A DNA stretch of 64,000 nt from Asparagopsis taxiformis (Eukaryota; Rhodophyta; Florideophyceae; Bonnemaisoniales; Bonnemaisoniaceae): contig JALQPE010002984.1 in NCBI GenBank assembly GCA_030407315.1, forward strand, positions 17,715 to 81,714. Reading direction: 5' to 3'. Of this stretch, positions 49,610-60,300 are shown piece by piece; within the stretch, counting starts at the first letter, position 1; the number at the start of each line of letters is the position of its first letter. Under the pieces are notes generated by a model. That model was not told the origin of the DNA. It ran no database searches and worked only from the letters and a program-made list of their open reading frames with translations. A program made the position numbers and the translations under genes.

Positions 49610-49834
49610 TGATTTCCGAGTCATTCCCAGATGACAGCAAATCCTCATCTCTGCAGTAATCCAATGCCAACCAGGAGAACATCGGGACAATGAGCAACTC
49701 CCACTGGCAGCAGGCACGGAACCACGCCAAGAAAAAAGCTACATCAGCTCATTCAGCGTTTATCTCTGTGCCTCGTACTCTGCTAACAGCATCTCATTTG
49801 CAATCTTCGCTCTCAGCACTGTCTTGATCATCGA
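49610..49834 (-). pseudogene. NLR-D: relic of a TIR domain from a third NLR gene
   Basis: On the minus strand, MIKTVLRAKIANEMLLAEYE aligns with MIKAMRTAKIAVVILSPEYA of NLR-B. It is followed by a stop, TLNELM (NLR-B: TLKELM), another stop, and after a frame change ELLIVPMFSWLALDYCRDED (NLR-B: EIIIIPVFYRLTLNDCRDEK). Two stops and at least one frameshift show it is dead. Upstream of MIKTV the homology ends and copia-4 begins, so the rest of the gene has been removed or displaced. Confidence 0.85.
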
Positions 49835-49845
49835 CTTACACCTCC

Positions 49846-50259
49846 ATGTGTTGTTGCAATGTTTGCTATATAATTTTCTCACGGTGCTTCTGCGAGTAGA
49901 CGTCAAGTTTGTGGGAAATACTGCTATTTATTATGCGGAACAGATGAGCGGTTGATGTGGGATTCTGAATTGTTTCTTTTGACGGTTGTGTGTCAGAAAG
50001 TGTTAGACACGTTTCCTATAATTCGGTTGCAGGCAGTGACGCACTGCGGTCAATTATTCTCCCTTGGGAGTGATGGGTGCCTCCTTGAAGGCGGTGGGTT
50101 GCCTCCTTGAAGGCGAGGTCGCTTCCTTGGAAGCAGGAGTGTTTCTCCCTTGGGAGAGTTAGAGGTTTTCTCTAATATTCGCCTTGGCGATTGGTGTGGT
50201 TTGGTTGATGTTTTCTTGTTGTTAATTGCCTTGCTTTAGTTGCTGGAGGATGTTCTACA
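49846..50259 (-). repeat. 3' LTR of copia-4 (right boundary firm, left approximate)
   Basis: On the minus strand the LTR starts TGTAGAACATCCTCC directly after the purine-rich AAGTGGTAGG, a typical polypurine-tract/LTR junction. The left end is placed between the end of the TIR relic and about 49870. It contains a dense hairpin array. The 5' LTR is missing because gypsy-2 replaces it. Confidence 0.6.
50061..50192. repeat. array of seven small hairpins, most with a CTTG loop, in the copia-4 LTR
   Basis: Consecutive palindromic units are CTCCCTTGGGAG, GCCTCCTTGAAGGC (twice), GCTTCCTTGGAAGC, TCTCCCTTGGGAGA, TTAGAGGTTTTCTCTAA and TCGCCTTGGCGA. Stem sequences differ while pairing is kept, and the loop CTTG is constant in most. 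Coordinates are accurate to a few bases. Confidence 0.8.
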
Positions 50260-50292
50260 CCTACCACTTAAATACTGAACTCGAAACTATCT

Positions 50293-53200
50293 CTAGATGC
50301 TTCCCTTTTGGGTTGCGAGCTCGCTGGCTTCCGCAATGGATCTATCTCTAGGGTTATCACTGTCTTGCGCTGTGTCGTACTTCGAAGGAGACAGCCACGT
50401 GGAGATTTTAGTGTCTCCTTCACACTGTCTTGGAGTTGACATGTTGTCATGGCTCTGTAAGCAGACAGTTGCGCAGTGAGTGTCGCACTGATCACTTTTT
50501 TCATCAACACATGCCCCTTTTGGAAGACCGAACTGCGCTGGATCTCGTTGTAAATTGCTGGCGTGCAACTGGTTTTCTATCACATACTGGATGATGGGGT
50601 GTGATATGCGATGAGTGCGTAATAGATTTTGCAGCGCCGAATTGTGTCCGATTTTAGTGAGGGCGTCGGCTGGGTTATCAGCGGAATCTATGAGAGCAAT
50701 GTTAGAGATGACGTGATCGTTGTAGGCTTCTCGGGCGGCGGCTATGTCAACCATTAACCGTTTTTCTGTTGTATACTTTGCGCGAGTTAGCACGTCAGAG
50801 AATGATTTTGAGTCCGTCAACATTATTATAGGGATTTTCATTCCTGTCATGAGTTCAATGTCATGTCTCAGGATGAATCCAGCGTCGAATCCCGCCGAAA
50901 ATGCCAGTGTTTCTCCAGCCATACTTGAGCGTACAATACTTTTGCTCTTAATAGAGGCGTAATGTAGAATGCTGCACTTGTTAGAGGCATCAGACAAAAT
51001 GATAATATATCCAAGTTGAGAGCGATTATCCGTGCGATTGTTGAAGCTTGAGTCTGTATAAATCAGTATTCTAAGCGTCTCCATGTCGAGCTTAGGATAA
51101 TTCAGGGAGATCTCTTGAGTTTTCTGAAGGTGTTTGATAATTTTGTTCGCTTCGCGAATTGATTCCTGGCCAAAGTTTCTTTCCGTCACTTGGGTCAGCA
51201 TTGAAACAGCGCACGCGATGTCCGGACGCGTGTTGGTTACCCATGCTAGCTTGTGTCGCATAGAGCGAAAAGTAGCGAAGTTGGTGTCTGACGTCAGTAG
51301 TTTTAGTCGGCCGATATAGTCACGTTGTGTCATGGTTCGCAACAGACTGTCAGAAGTGCTGCATTGTATGCCGGTAAATGTGAAGTCCTTTTGGCCATTC
51401 AGCCTTATGTCAAAGTTTTCTTGCATCAATTTCTGTAGTTTCGGTTTGTCAGAGGGGAGTGATGCTTGGAGGATGTCATCAACATATGCACCTGACATTG
51501 AGATTAGCCGATTGGCTGCTTTGCGGAAGAAGAATGAGAAATCCCCAGCTAGTTGTTTCATGCGGAGTTCATTAAGGTGGAACTTGGTAATCGTTTCGTG
51601 CCAATAGTCACCAGAATCGGTGAGTCCGTAAAGGGGTAGTATAACTTGCAGTAGTTCGTTTTGTGCCAAATTGAGGATGTTGGGTCGGGTAAAGACTTTT
51701 CGCTGTAATTTCGCGCCAGCCTGAAGGTACGCTTGGGTGACGTCTGATGACCAGATGTCGAATCCCATTATGGTGGCAAGTGCCATCAAGACACGAACGG
51801 ATGAATGTCTGAGCGTAGTAGAGTTGTGGACTATCGTGTTCTTGTCACGATCCTTGTGTCCGCCTAGTACAAACCTCGCTTTGTACTTTGTTATGCCGTC
51901 GTTTTCCTTGATGGTTAATACGAATCTTGACGGGATAACGTTCAGATTATGTCCTTCTTTCTCCATGTCCTCTTTAAGTACAATCCGAAATGTGCCTTTC
52001 TCAATTAATCCGAGGAGCTCGTTGTGTTTCGCATCATCGAACAGGTACTCACGTGGGTCTCCTGCGGGCAAGGTTTCAGTGTGCATGATATTCGATTTCG
52101 GACGGGAGTGGTTTGTGTATCCAATGGATGCTGCAGTGTCATCTCTTCGGCCGATAGGTGCCGGCTTGACTTGTGCTATATTGAATGGTCTCGGCCCCCT
52201 TTGACCGCCGACGTGTATTCTTAGTTCTTTTCCATTCGCTTCTGCGACAAGGTGAGGTCCTGTAAAGGCCTTGATTCGCTCGCGGTAGATGTACACAAAG
52301 TCGCCTGGCATAATGTCGTAATTTGCGGAAGGTGGTGGCCGTCTTGATATGCCGATTCTTACTCTGTTTCGTGCAACTATCTTCTCGTGTTCGTTTCGTG
52401 CCACTATCATGGCGCGCATACGTTCCTTGTGTGATGGATAGTCACGGGGCGATATGGTTGGTAATCGAGGAAGGGCGCCGAAGACTAGTAGTGACGGGAC
52501 GAGTCCTTCCGGTCCGACGGTATCATTCATCGCCTTCACTGATATCGCGAGTAGTGTAGCGTCGTCGACGGATGGGAAGTCGGCTTGGACTTTGAGATAG
52601 ATTGTTCGCAGTGTGTGGTGATATTTTTCACCTGCTCCCAATGAATTATGACTCTCTGTTCCTGTGTTGCGTAGTTCTATGTTCTGCACTTCGCATGCGT
52701 ATTTCCATTCTGCTGATACGAAGACTGATCCCTGGTCTGTCAACATGGATTCTGGGTATCCCACGTACATGGTAGACCAGTTCCTTAAGAAGGCGTTCCA
52801 TACTGCTGAGACATTGACTTTGTGCAGCATACATGCAGCGCTGAAGCGGGTGGCGGCGTCCACCATATGTAGTACTGGTGTTTGTTTTCCATTTTTCGTT
52901 GGTAGGTACATGATGTCCAGCATTAGTTCTTGGTTAAAGCGCAATTTTTCGTCGTCACGAACACGGAATGTGATCGGTCTGTTCGAGAGTCTGAAGCATT
53001 GTTTGCAATTACTCGTAATTTATTGCAGAATTTCCTTATTATTCGGAGTCATATCTTCTGGTTTCGCTCGCTGAAGGAGGTTGTAAAGTTTCTGCACGCT
53101 TGGATGTAGTAAGTGTTGATGCAACCTCAATAGTTGTGCCTTGTTGAACATCACGCTTGATATCGGTTCCCAACGTAGGTATCCGTGTCCACCGCGTCGT

Positions 53201-53330
53201 GTGACGGGCATTGTCCAGTCGTCATGTACGCATTGAAGTTCATTTCTTACGGAGAGGAATTGCAAACCGTTTGTAGTATACGTGGCAATTCCGAAATTGC
53301 AAATATTTACGTTTTTCCGCGGAATTCGAA
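50293..53330 (-). pseudogene. copia-4 pol: integrase, RT and RNase H with one in-frame stop, 5' part missing
   Basis: On the minus strand the frame starts near 53330 at the end of a protease-integrase junction and shows the integrase zinc domain (LLRLHQHLLHPSV). It meets TAA at 53020-53022 and continues in the same frame with NCKQC, then the integrase core (LMLDIMYLPTKNGK, MLTDQGSVFVS, LGAGEKYHH). RT follows: SSDVTQAYLQAGAKLQ and SGAYVDDILQAS. RNase H: LIYTDSSFNNRTD, LTDSKSFSDV, EKRLMVDIAAARE, DNPADALTKIG. The stop codon at 50293-50295 ends a hydrophilic tail. Between catalytic Asp and Glu the integrase appears normal. Gag, most of the protease and the 5' LTR are absent, replaced by gypsy-2. 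It belongs to the same broad group as copia-3. Confidence 0.88.
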
Positions 53331-53339
53331 TCTCGGCGG

Positions 53340-54035
53340 ACACGACCGGCGACAGCAATGCACGAACATTGCTGGCGCATGCGCGCGCGCAACCGGCACA
53401 CGTGTGCAACGAACGTACTGGCAACGGCCAACGGACCAACGGGTCCCTACGTGTGACCCACAAGGTCCTTTCCCATTCGGGGACGTTACGAACAGTGTTT
53501 ACACTGTAAAGCGATGCCATCGTGGCCATATAGGTATTGGCATCGTGCCGGGAGGGAAAGGGGACAAGACAACGATCGAGCAACGGCTCTAGTCTACGAC
53601 TAACTTCTACGTTTTACGTTTACGTTCTGCCTAACGAGGCTTCGTCTCCGTCGAGCTGCGTACTCCCTACCCATCGCCGCACGTAAGGCTGATTGCGTGT
53701 AGTGCCTCCGGGCTTGGTTGAGAGCGCCTCCGGTGACGTACCACCTCGTTTGCTAACGTAATCCTCGCGTGGATTGTTGCGTCGTGACGCTCGTGTCTAC
53801 TCGCTAACCACTCTACCTTCTACCGTTCTAACAATACAGTCAAACACCAGCGGGTGGACTGCTCGTTTCGTTTCGTAAGGACAGCGTGTCCGTAGCTCGT
53901 ACCAGCTATCTAGAACTAACGTTGTTCCACACTGCTCTCTCGACCTAGAAGTTGCTACGAGCATAACGACAACCAACGAGGTTGAGCTCTTTTACGTTAA
54001 CGAAAAGCTACGTGCTACGCTACAGACGACGGTCT
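53340..54035 (+). other. 5' region of gypsy-2, probably LTR and leader; no gene
   Basis: Around 53340 copia-4 coding sequence gives way to CpG-rich sequence full of ACG and TACGT, like the rest of gypsy-2. No copy of this region was found further right, so the LTR boundaries cannot be fixed; the 3' LTR must lie beyond the window or be lost. A long minus-strand frame entering from copia-4 is not meaningful here. Confidence 0.5.
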
Positions 54036-56441
54036 ATGAATTACGCTGTGTCGAATTCCAGCGCGTCGCCCAGGCAACCGTTGCCAACGTCAGCGGACGC
54101 CGAAGCCGACGTGGCCTTGTCAGCAGAAGCGATCTTCGCGACTGATCGATCTATCCCGCCGGATATCGAGGCGATCGGCCAGCTACCACGTACGGTAAGC
54201 CCGTTTGAGTCCGTGAGTATGGACCCCGCAACGCGCGGTCAGCTCAACGAAGGGAACGTGACTCCCACGGCACTACGCGTAGTGTACGAAGACCTTCGAG
54301 GTCACATCGAAAGGGCGAGCGACGCGGCCGTCGACGAAGCCGTAAGGCAGAGACTCGGAGTCTCGGAGCGCGAAGCTCGTGCGTTACGTGAACGCTCAGC
54401 GACCCTCGAACGGGAAAACGAAGATTTACGAAACCGCCTCTCCGCCGTGGAGGGAAGACTCGACTCGTTTGTCGTAGTATTCAACGAAATCGTCGCCGGA
54501 CGTTCCGCTCCGCCGAGCGGAAGCGATCCGAATTACGAAGAAGGCTCGCGCGCCTATAACTCGCAATCCTCCCCGGCCGTTCCGGGAGGATACCCACCAA
54601 CACCCGGTCCGACGACCCCGACCACGTACGGAAGGGGGGCGACAGTGCAACGAGCCATCGCCAACCCCAACGAGACGCCACGAAGGCAATTACGTTTTAA
54701 CGATACGCCAGACCACGCGCGGTCGGCGGACGCAGCACGAGCTGCGCAATTCGATACGAGAGCTCCCCCGCCACGTGAGACGTACATTCCGTGGCTGGGA
54801 ACGTTCGGCACGACGGACACGCGAGTCCACGAAAACGAACGTGCCGACGCGGTACGCTTACCAGGGAACGCCCTCGGACCCGTTTGCCACGCGTTGGCAG
54901 AGCACACGACAATGCTCGACGCATTTGCGAACGTGGTGTCGTACCGCATGTACCGACTTCACGATGTACGTGAACATCTCTACGTGAACGAGAGTCAAAG
55001 CGTACATAAGCTCAAACGTGAGCTGGAGGGACTTTTCCCTACGTTAAAGCCGTTCTCCGGCCGGAATCCGATTACGTTGCTCGGATTCCTCGCCCAAATA
55101 CGTGATGGGTTCAGCACACTCGGAGTGTGCGAGGGAGTGGCAGTACGTGCGCTGCACTTCTTCCTCGAAGGGGACGCCCGACGGTTCTACGATTCCCAGT
55201 GTACGACTGGCGTGATCACGACTGATCCGACGAAGAGGTTCTCGTGGCCTCACGTAATCAACGCGTTGATTAAACGGTACCTGCAAGACGACGTGCTGCA
55301 GGAGGCCTACGAAAAGGTCACGATGATCACGCAGAGTCCTAACGAGGACGAGAATCAGTACGCTGATAGACTCGACACCGCCACGCGGGCGTGCAACTAC
55401 GTGTTTACGGATCGACTCCTCGTTCACCACTACGTACGTGGTTTGCTGCCCTCGACGCGGGCAGCCGTGACGGAACGACTCCGGTCACTCCCCGAACGAG
55501 AGAGGAACGACCTCACCGTTGTGAGACGATTGGCGACGGCCGAAGGAACGACCTTCCGTGCACGTACGGCAGCTGTCGCGTCAGCCGCGAAACCGAAAGT
55601 GCGGTTTCCGGTGAAGCCTACGTTGGCTATTTCCGACCACGAGTCGAGGAAGTTCGCGGACTACGATGAGTCCGCGTACTTACGTAATGAACGGGCTAGC
55701 GAGCCCAGTTACCACGATGGTAACCCGAACATCCCCACGAGGGATGATGACGACGTGTCGCTCGCTGCGGCTCACGTTGCCGAGAACTTGGAGGCGATCC
55801 TCTTCACGAACGGGCCGCCGCCCAACGATACGAAAACGGCAAACGAAAAGCCGGACGAGCTCGAAGCTCGATTGAACCGTCCATGCGAGGACGTGCCGAA
55901 GCTCACGAGCGAGCAGACGCAATTGGCGCACTCCGTAATCCCGAATGATTACTGGACGCTGTCGTGTTGGTCATGCCGCGAAGATGGCCACTCGACGTTT
56001 ACGTGTCCGCGTCTGACGCCAGATCAACGGATCTTTTTCGCGTACAAGTACTACCTCTTCCACGTGAAGAGCAACCCACGTCAGGCTGAGTACTTCCGCC
56101 AACGAATGGCTAAACGTAACCAGGAACGACCTGGTGAGCGAGGGAACGTGAACCCGCGGAGGTACGGCACGCCGCCTACGATACTCCGAAACCCCAATCG
56201 TGACGGGGGAAGGCCCTTCGACAGGCGCCGCGGCGACTTTCGTAATGACCGACGTGACCCCCGCCCGTGGGCGAACGAACGAAATGGCCAGCGTAATGGC
56301 CGCAGCGGAGTCTACGTGACGACCTCCGCTGACGAAACACCACTCGAGGTGGAAACGAGTCACGATGACGAACGAGCTTCGTGGGCTCACGACGACGACG
56401 TGTCGAACGGCCTCGCGCCGGAAAACGACCAGGCGATGTAG
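54036..56441 (+). CDS. gypsy-2 Gag protein
   Basis: The frame is open from 53982, but the first ATG is at 54036 (MNYAVSNSSASPRQPLP). The protein is about 801 aa: a Pro/Ala-rich start; a coiled coil with heptads (about nt 54345-54495: EREARALRERSATLERENED, then LRNRLSAVEGRL); a Pro/Thr/Gly-rich stretch; and a capsid-type domain from about nt 55000 (LKPFSGRNPITLLGFLAQIR, PHVINALIKRYLQ, NQYADRLDTATRACN). Near the C-terminus lies the zinc knuckle CWSCREDGHSTFTC (C-x2-C-x4-H-x4-C), followed by an Arg/Asn-rich RNA-binding tail. It should package the RNA. The end overlaps the protease frame by 61 bp, and a -1 step joins them. Long for a gypsy Gag. Confidence 0.88.
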   Translation: MNYAVSNSSASPRQPLPTSADAEADVALSAEAIFATDRSIPPDIEAIGQLPRTVSPFESVSMDPATRGQLNEGNVTPTALRVVYEDLRGHIERASDAAVDEAVRQRLGVSEREARALRERSATLERENEDLRNRLSAVEGRLDSFVVVFNEIVAGRSAPPSGSDPNYEEGSRAYNSQSSPAVPGGYPPTPGPTTPTTYGRGATVQRAIANPNETPRRQLRFNDTPDHARSADAARAAQFDTRAPPPRETYIPWLGTFGTTDTRVHENERADAVRLPGNALGPVCHALAEHTTMLDAFANVVSYRMYRLHDVREHLYVNESQSVHKLKRELEGLFPTLKPFSGRNPITLLGFLAQIRDGFSTLGVCEGVAVRALHFFLEGDARRFYDSQCTTGVITTDPTKRFSWPHVINALIKRYLQDDVLQEAYEKVTMITQSPNEDENQYADRLDTATRACNYVFTDRLLVHHYVRGLLPSTRAAVTERLRSLPERERNDLTVVRRLATAEGTTFRARTAAVASAAKPKVRFPVKPTLAISDHESRKFADYDESAYLRNERASEPSYHDGNPNIPTRDDDDVSLAAAHVAENLEAILFTNGPPPNDTKTANEKPDELEARLNRPCEDVPKLTSEQTQLAHSVIPNDYWTLSCWSCREDGHSTFTCPRLTPDQRIFFAYKYYLFHVKSNPRQAEYFRQRMAKRNQERPGERGNVNPRRYGTPPTILRNPNRDGGRPFDRRRGDFRNDRRDPRPWANERNGQRNGRSGVYVTTSADETPLEVETSHDDERASWAHDDDVSNGLAPENDQAM

Positions 56442-57352
56442 GTCACGAGCCACCCACATCGCCTGAACCCTTACGTGAAAGGGGGACGACCGACGTCGAT
56501 GATTGGTCCTCCGCAGGCTCACCGATGAACGAGAGTTACGTAAAGCTCACGGCCGCGAAGGCCAACTCGAGTCACACGACACCCGACGTGGGGGAAGAAA
56601 CGAAGTCCGACGGGACGAACGAACCTCACACGAAGAGGAAGCCTCGCAGACGAGCGAGACGCGCTACCCGGAAGCACGACGCTTCCGAGCGCGAGAAAGC
56701 CAAGCACGCGGCTTATACGAAGCGTGTCGACGCAAAAGAAGCCATACGGGCTCATACGGTGAAGCGACGAACCGCTAGCGAAGACGTAGACCGCGCGCCG
56801 GTCAGGACCGAACCGTTGGTCCTCGACGGGCATACGTGCCTACTTGCGTCGAAGCATTATATCGTATCCGGAACGATCGGACTAGACCTCAACGTGATGA
56901 GGGCGATTACCATCGCGATGGATACGTGCAGCGGCTACAACTTGATACGAACAAGTTTACTACCCTACGACTGGGTCGACCGCTGTCTACGTGACGAAGA
57001 GCTACCGAAGCTCGGAGACGCCAACGGGCGACGTTTGCCTATCGAAGGCGCCATCCTGCTTCGTGTCAGGCTGGGGAACTCGCTGTTCCGCGTAAAATTC
57101 TTCGTAGCCAACACGCTGGCTGTCCCCGTCATAATGGGCACGTCGTTCATGTCGAAGCATGTCGATGCTATACGCTGTCGAGCGCAGACAATCGACCTCC
57201 ATCGAGGGGATACGATACCCATTATCGCGGAGGGTGATACGACGACTCCGTACGAGGAGGGGGAAGAGACGAATCCAAACGTGGAACACCCGAAACGCCG
57301 CGAGCGTAACGCGGCCTCGAATCGGCCGAGCCGAACGTTTCGGTTCGCCTGA
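56381..57352 (+). CDS. gypsy-2 protease frame
   Basis: An open frame at -1 to gag, overlapping it over 56381-56441. It has no ATG before 56525 (MNESYVKL), so it is read either by -1 frameshifting or by re-initiation there. A basic linker (KRKPRRRARRATRKHD) leads to a retropepsin-like fold: AITIAMDTCSGYNLIRTSLL, then LPIEGAILLRVRLGN and a final VIMGTSFMSKHVDAI (the ILG-type flap end). The active site reads DTC where DTG or DSG is expected; a TGC-to-GGC difference of one base would explain it. The frame ends at 57352 in a basic tail that overlaps the open part of the pol frame. No canonical slippery heptamer was found in either overlap. Confidence 0.75.
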   Translation: MGSRRRRVERPRAGKRPGDVGHEPPTSPEPLRERGTTDVDDWSSAGSPMNESYVKLTAAKANSSHTTPDVGEETKSDGTNEPHTKRKPRRRARRATRKHDASEREKAKHAAYTKRVDAKEAIRAHTVKRRTASEDVDRAPVRTEPLVLDGHTCLLASKHYIVSGTIGLDLNVMRAITIAMDTCSGYNLIRTSLLPYDWVDRCLRDEELPKLGDANGRRLPIEGAILLRVRLGNSLFRVKFFVANTLAVPVIMGTSFMSKHVDAIRCRAQTIDLHRGDTIPIIAEGDTTTPYEEGEETNPNVEHPKRRERNAASNRPSRTFRFA

Positions 57353-57375
57353 CGAAGTACACGCGTGTACCGGCG

Positions 57376-60300
57376 ATGTCGCAACGGACCGTCAACGTGA
57401 CGACGGATGCGACCGGACTCGTGTTCCTCGAACCGAAAGCGTCGGTGCAATTCCGGCATGGGCTTCGTATAGCCAACGGAGTGGTCGACGTAGGACCCAG
57501 AGAGACGTTCTCTATTATCGTGTCTAACTTCACGAAGAAGGACCGCGAGCTGCCGAAAGGCGCGACGATTGCGTACGCGGTACGCTCCCCGTTGGGAATC
57601 GTCCCACTCAAGCGTGAGGGCGGCGAAGCCCTCGCGAAGGTTTTGAACCTACCGCTAGTCGACGCGACGACGCGGACGAATACGAACGGGTTGGGCGACG
57701 AAACGCCAGACCCGTTGGTCAACGAAAAGGGGAACGACCCCGCCACGGATTGGCAGTCGACAATCGATTTGTCGCACCTCGACGACGAGGACTTACGAAA
57801 GCGCATCAACGAGATGCTAGCTACACATTCGTCAATGTGGACGAGCGGACGCCTCGGCGAAATCAATGCTACGGAGCATCGAATCGAACTCGAACCGGGC
57901 ACGCGGCCCATACGTTCAATGCCCTATCGTCAGGGTCCGGCTCTACGTACGATAGCCGAGGAGCAGATCACGAAGATGCTCAACGAAGGGGTTATCGAAC
58001 CCGCGTCCAGCGAATGGGCGTCACCAATCGTGTTGGTGCCGAAGAAGGACGGATCCTTACGTTTCTGTGTCGACTACAGGCGTTTGAACGCGAAAACGAT
58101 CGCTGATTCGTACCCGCTTCCTCGTATGGAAGATTGCCTCGATTCGCTTGGCGACGCCGCCATCTTCACGACACTCGATTGTAACGCCGGTTACTGGCAA
58201 GTGCCCGTCTCCGCCGAGGACCGTGATAAGACAACGTTTACGTCTTTCATGGGAACGTATCGCTACGTGCGAATGCCATTCGGGCTACGAAATGCCCCCG
58301 CTACGTTTCAGCGGACGTTGGACATAATCCTCTCCGGAGTACGTTGGCAATCGTGCCTTGTCTACTTAGACGACGTAATCGTCTTTTCGAAAGACCTCGA
58401 GTCTCACCTGGGTCACGTTGACCAGGTGCTTTCCCTGCTACGCGCAGCGGGAGTAACGTTAAAGCTCACGAAGTGCTCGTTCTTTCAACCACGAGTTGAC
58501 TACCTGGGGCACGTGATTACCCCAGGGAAGCTGCACGTCGCAGCACGGAACAAGGAAGCCTTTCGTACGGCTACGTTCCCGCGGGACAAGACGCAATGTC
58601 GATCGTTTTTGGGCGCGGCCAACGTTTACCGCCGTTTCGTAAAGGCGTATGCCGAGATCGCTCGGCCACTCAACACGATGTTGAAGAAGGACGCTTCCCC
58701 CGATTGGACGAACCCAACGGACGCGCAAACGAATGCGTTCGAAACGTTGAAGACAATACTGGTGTCGCCACCAGTATTGCACCTTCCGAAGGCGGGACGT
58801 CCGTTCATGATCGATACCGACGCGTCGGCGTATCAGCTGGGAGCTACGTTGCTCCAGCAGCAAAACGAAGATAAGCCCAACGAATGGGTGCCGATTGGGT
58901 ACTGGTCGAAGACCCTTAACGAAACCGAACGTGGTTACTCGGCGACCGAGCGCGAGTGCTACTCCGTCGTTTGGGCGATAACGTCGCTCCGACCCTACGT
59001 AGAGGGTCAACGATTTACCGTACGTACGGACCACGAAGCCTTACGTTGGCTGATGACGTTGACGGACGCGTCCGGACGACTACTACGATGGAGGCTACGC
59101 GTTGCCGAATTCGATTTCGAAGTTACGTACAGGCCTGGGCGCGTGCACCAGGTACCTGACGCTTTATCACGTGTGATATCTACGTATGACGACGGTCGAC
59201 CCGTCGACGATGACGTACCATCGTACGGGGACGCGGTCCTCGTGACGACTCGCAGTCGGCGACAACCCACACGAAATGGGCAAGGACGAACGACGTCCGT
59301 ACGTAAAAAGGCAACGAATGCCAGGGGTCACGACGACCCGTCGAACGAGACTCGTGACGAACGAACACCAGCCGCGACGGCTGGCCACGATGGACTCGAG
59401 TTCAACCGCGACGCGTCGCTCGATGACGTTCTCGACGAGGAACCGGATTTCCTCGACGAACAGCGCGCTGCTGAAGACGATTCGGCACGCGTGCCACCAG
59501 CTGACGTTCAGCTTCCCATTACGAGGGACGAGCTTATCGAAGCTCAACGCGAGGACGCGTTCTGTCAAACGATACTGACACGACAGTCCGAGACGCAGGA
59601 CGCTGCATTCTTCGAAGGCCACGATGGCCTACTCCGACGCCGGAACCCTCACGACGAGGAACGTACACAAATCGTTGTGCCGGCTTCGTTACGGCCGCGG
59701 CTGCTGGAGTTAACGCACCACCACGTCCTCGCTGGACATCCCGGGCAAACGCGTATGTACTACACCCTACGGAGGACGTACTACTGGCCCGCGATGGCCG
59801 CCGACATCCACGCAACGGTACGAAACTGCGCGGGATGTGCGAAGAACCGCGTGAAGCTTCGCAAACGGACGAACCCGTTACGTTTATTTCCGGCTACGGA
59901 GCCGTTGCGAGACCTATGTATCGACATACTAGGTCCGCTTACGAAGACCACGCGTGGTAACCGATTTATTCTCGTGATAACGGACCGCTTCACGAAGCTG
60001 ACTAGAGTCGTACCTCTACGTAATATCGATTCCGCCAACGTGGCGAGCGCGTTCGTCAACGCGTGGGTCTTCTCGTATGGACCCCCACGGACGCTCATAA
60101 GCGACAACGGAAAGCAGTTCGCTGCTAAGTTCTTCCAGCGCGTTTGCAACGAGATTGGCGTAACGAACGTCTTTACGTCGACGTACCACCCCCAAACGAA
60201 CGGGCAGGTGGAGCGCTACAACAGGACGATCCTGGCGATGCTGCGCAATTACGTGAACGAAAACCAGAACGACTGGGATCGATACGCATCGGCGTTAACG

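Noticed and set aside
52664..53592. Plus-strand frames of 135-136 codons over copia-4
   Set aside because: They are antisense to the integrase region and cross the copia-4/gypsy-2 junction.
56381..57376. Programmed -1 frameshift heptamers in the gypsy-2 overlaps
   Set aside because: Only GGAAAAC near the gag end is faintly similar; it does not fit X XXY YYZ, so no site is called.
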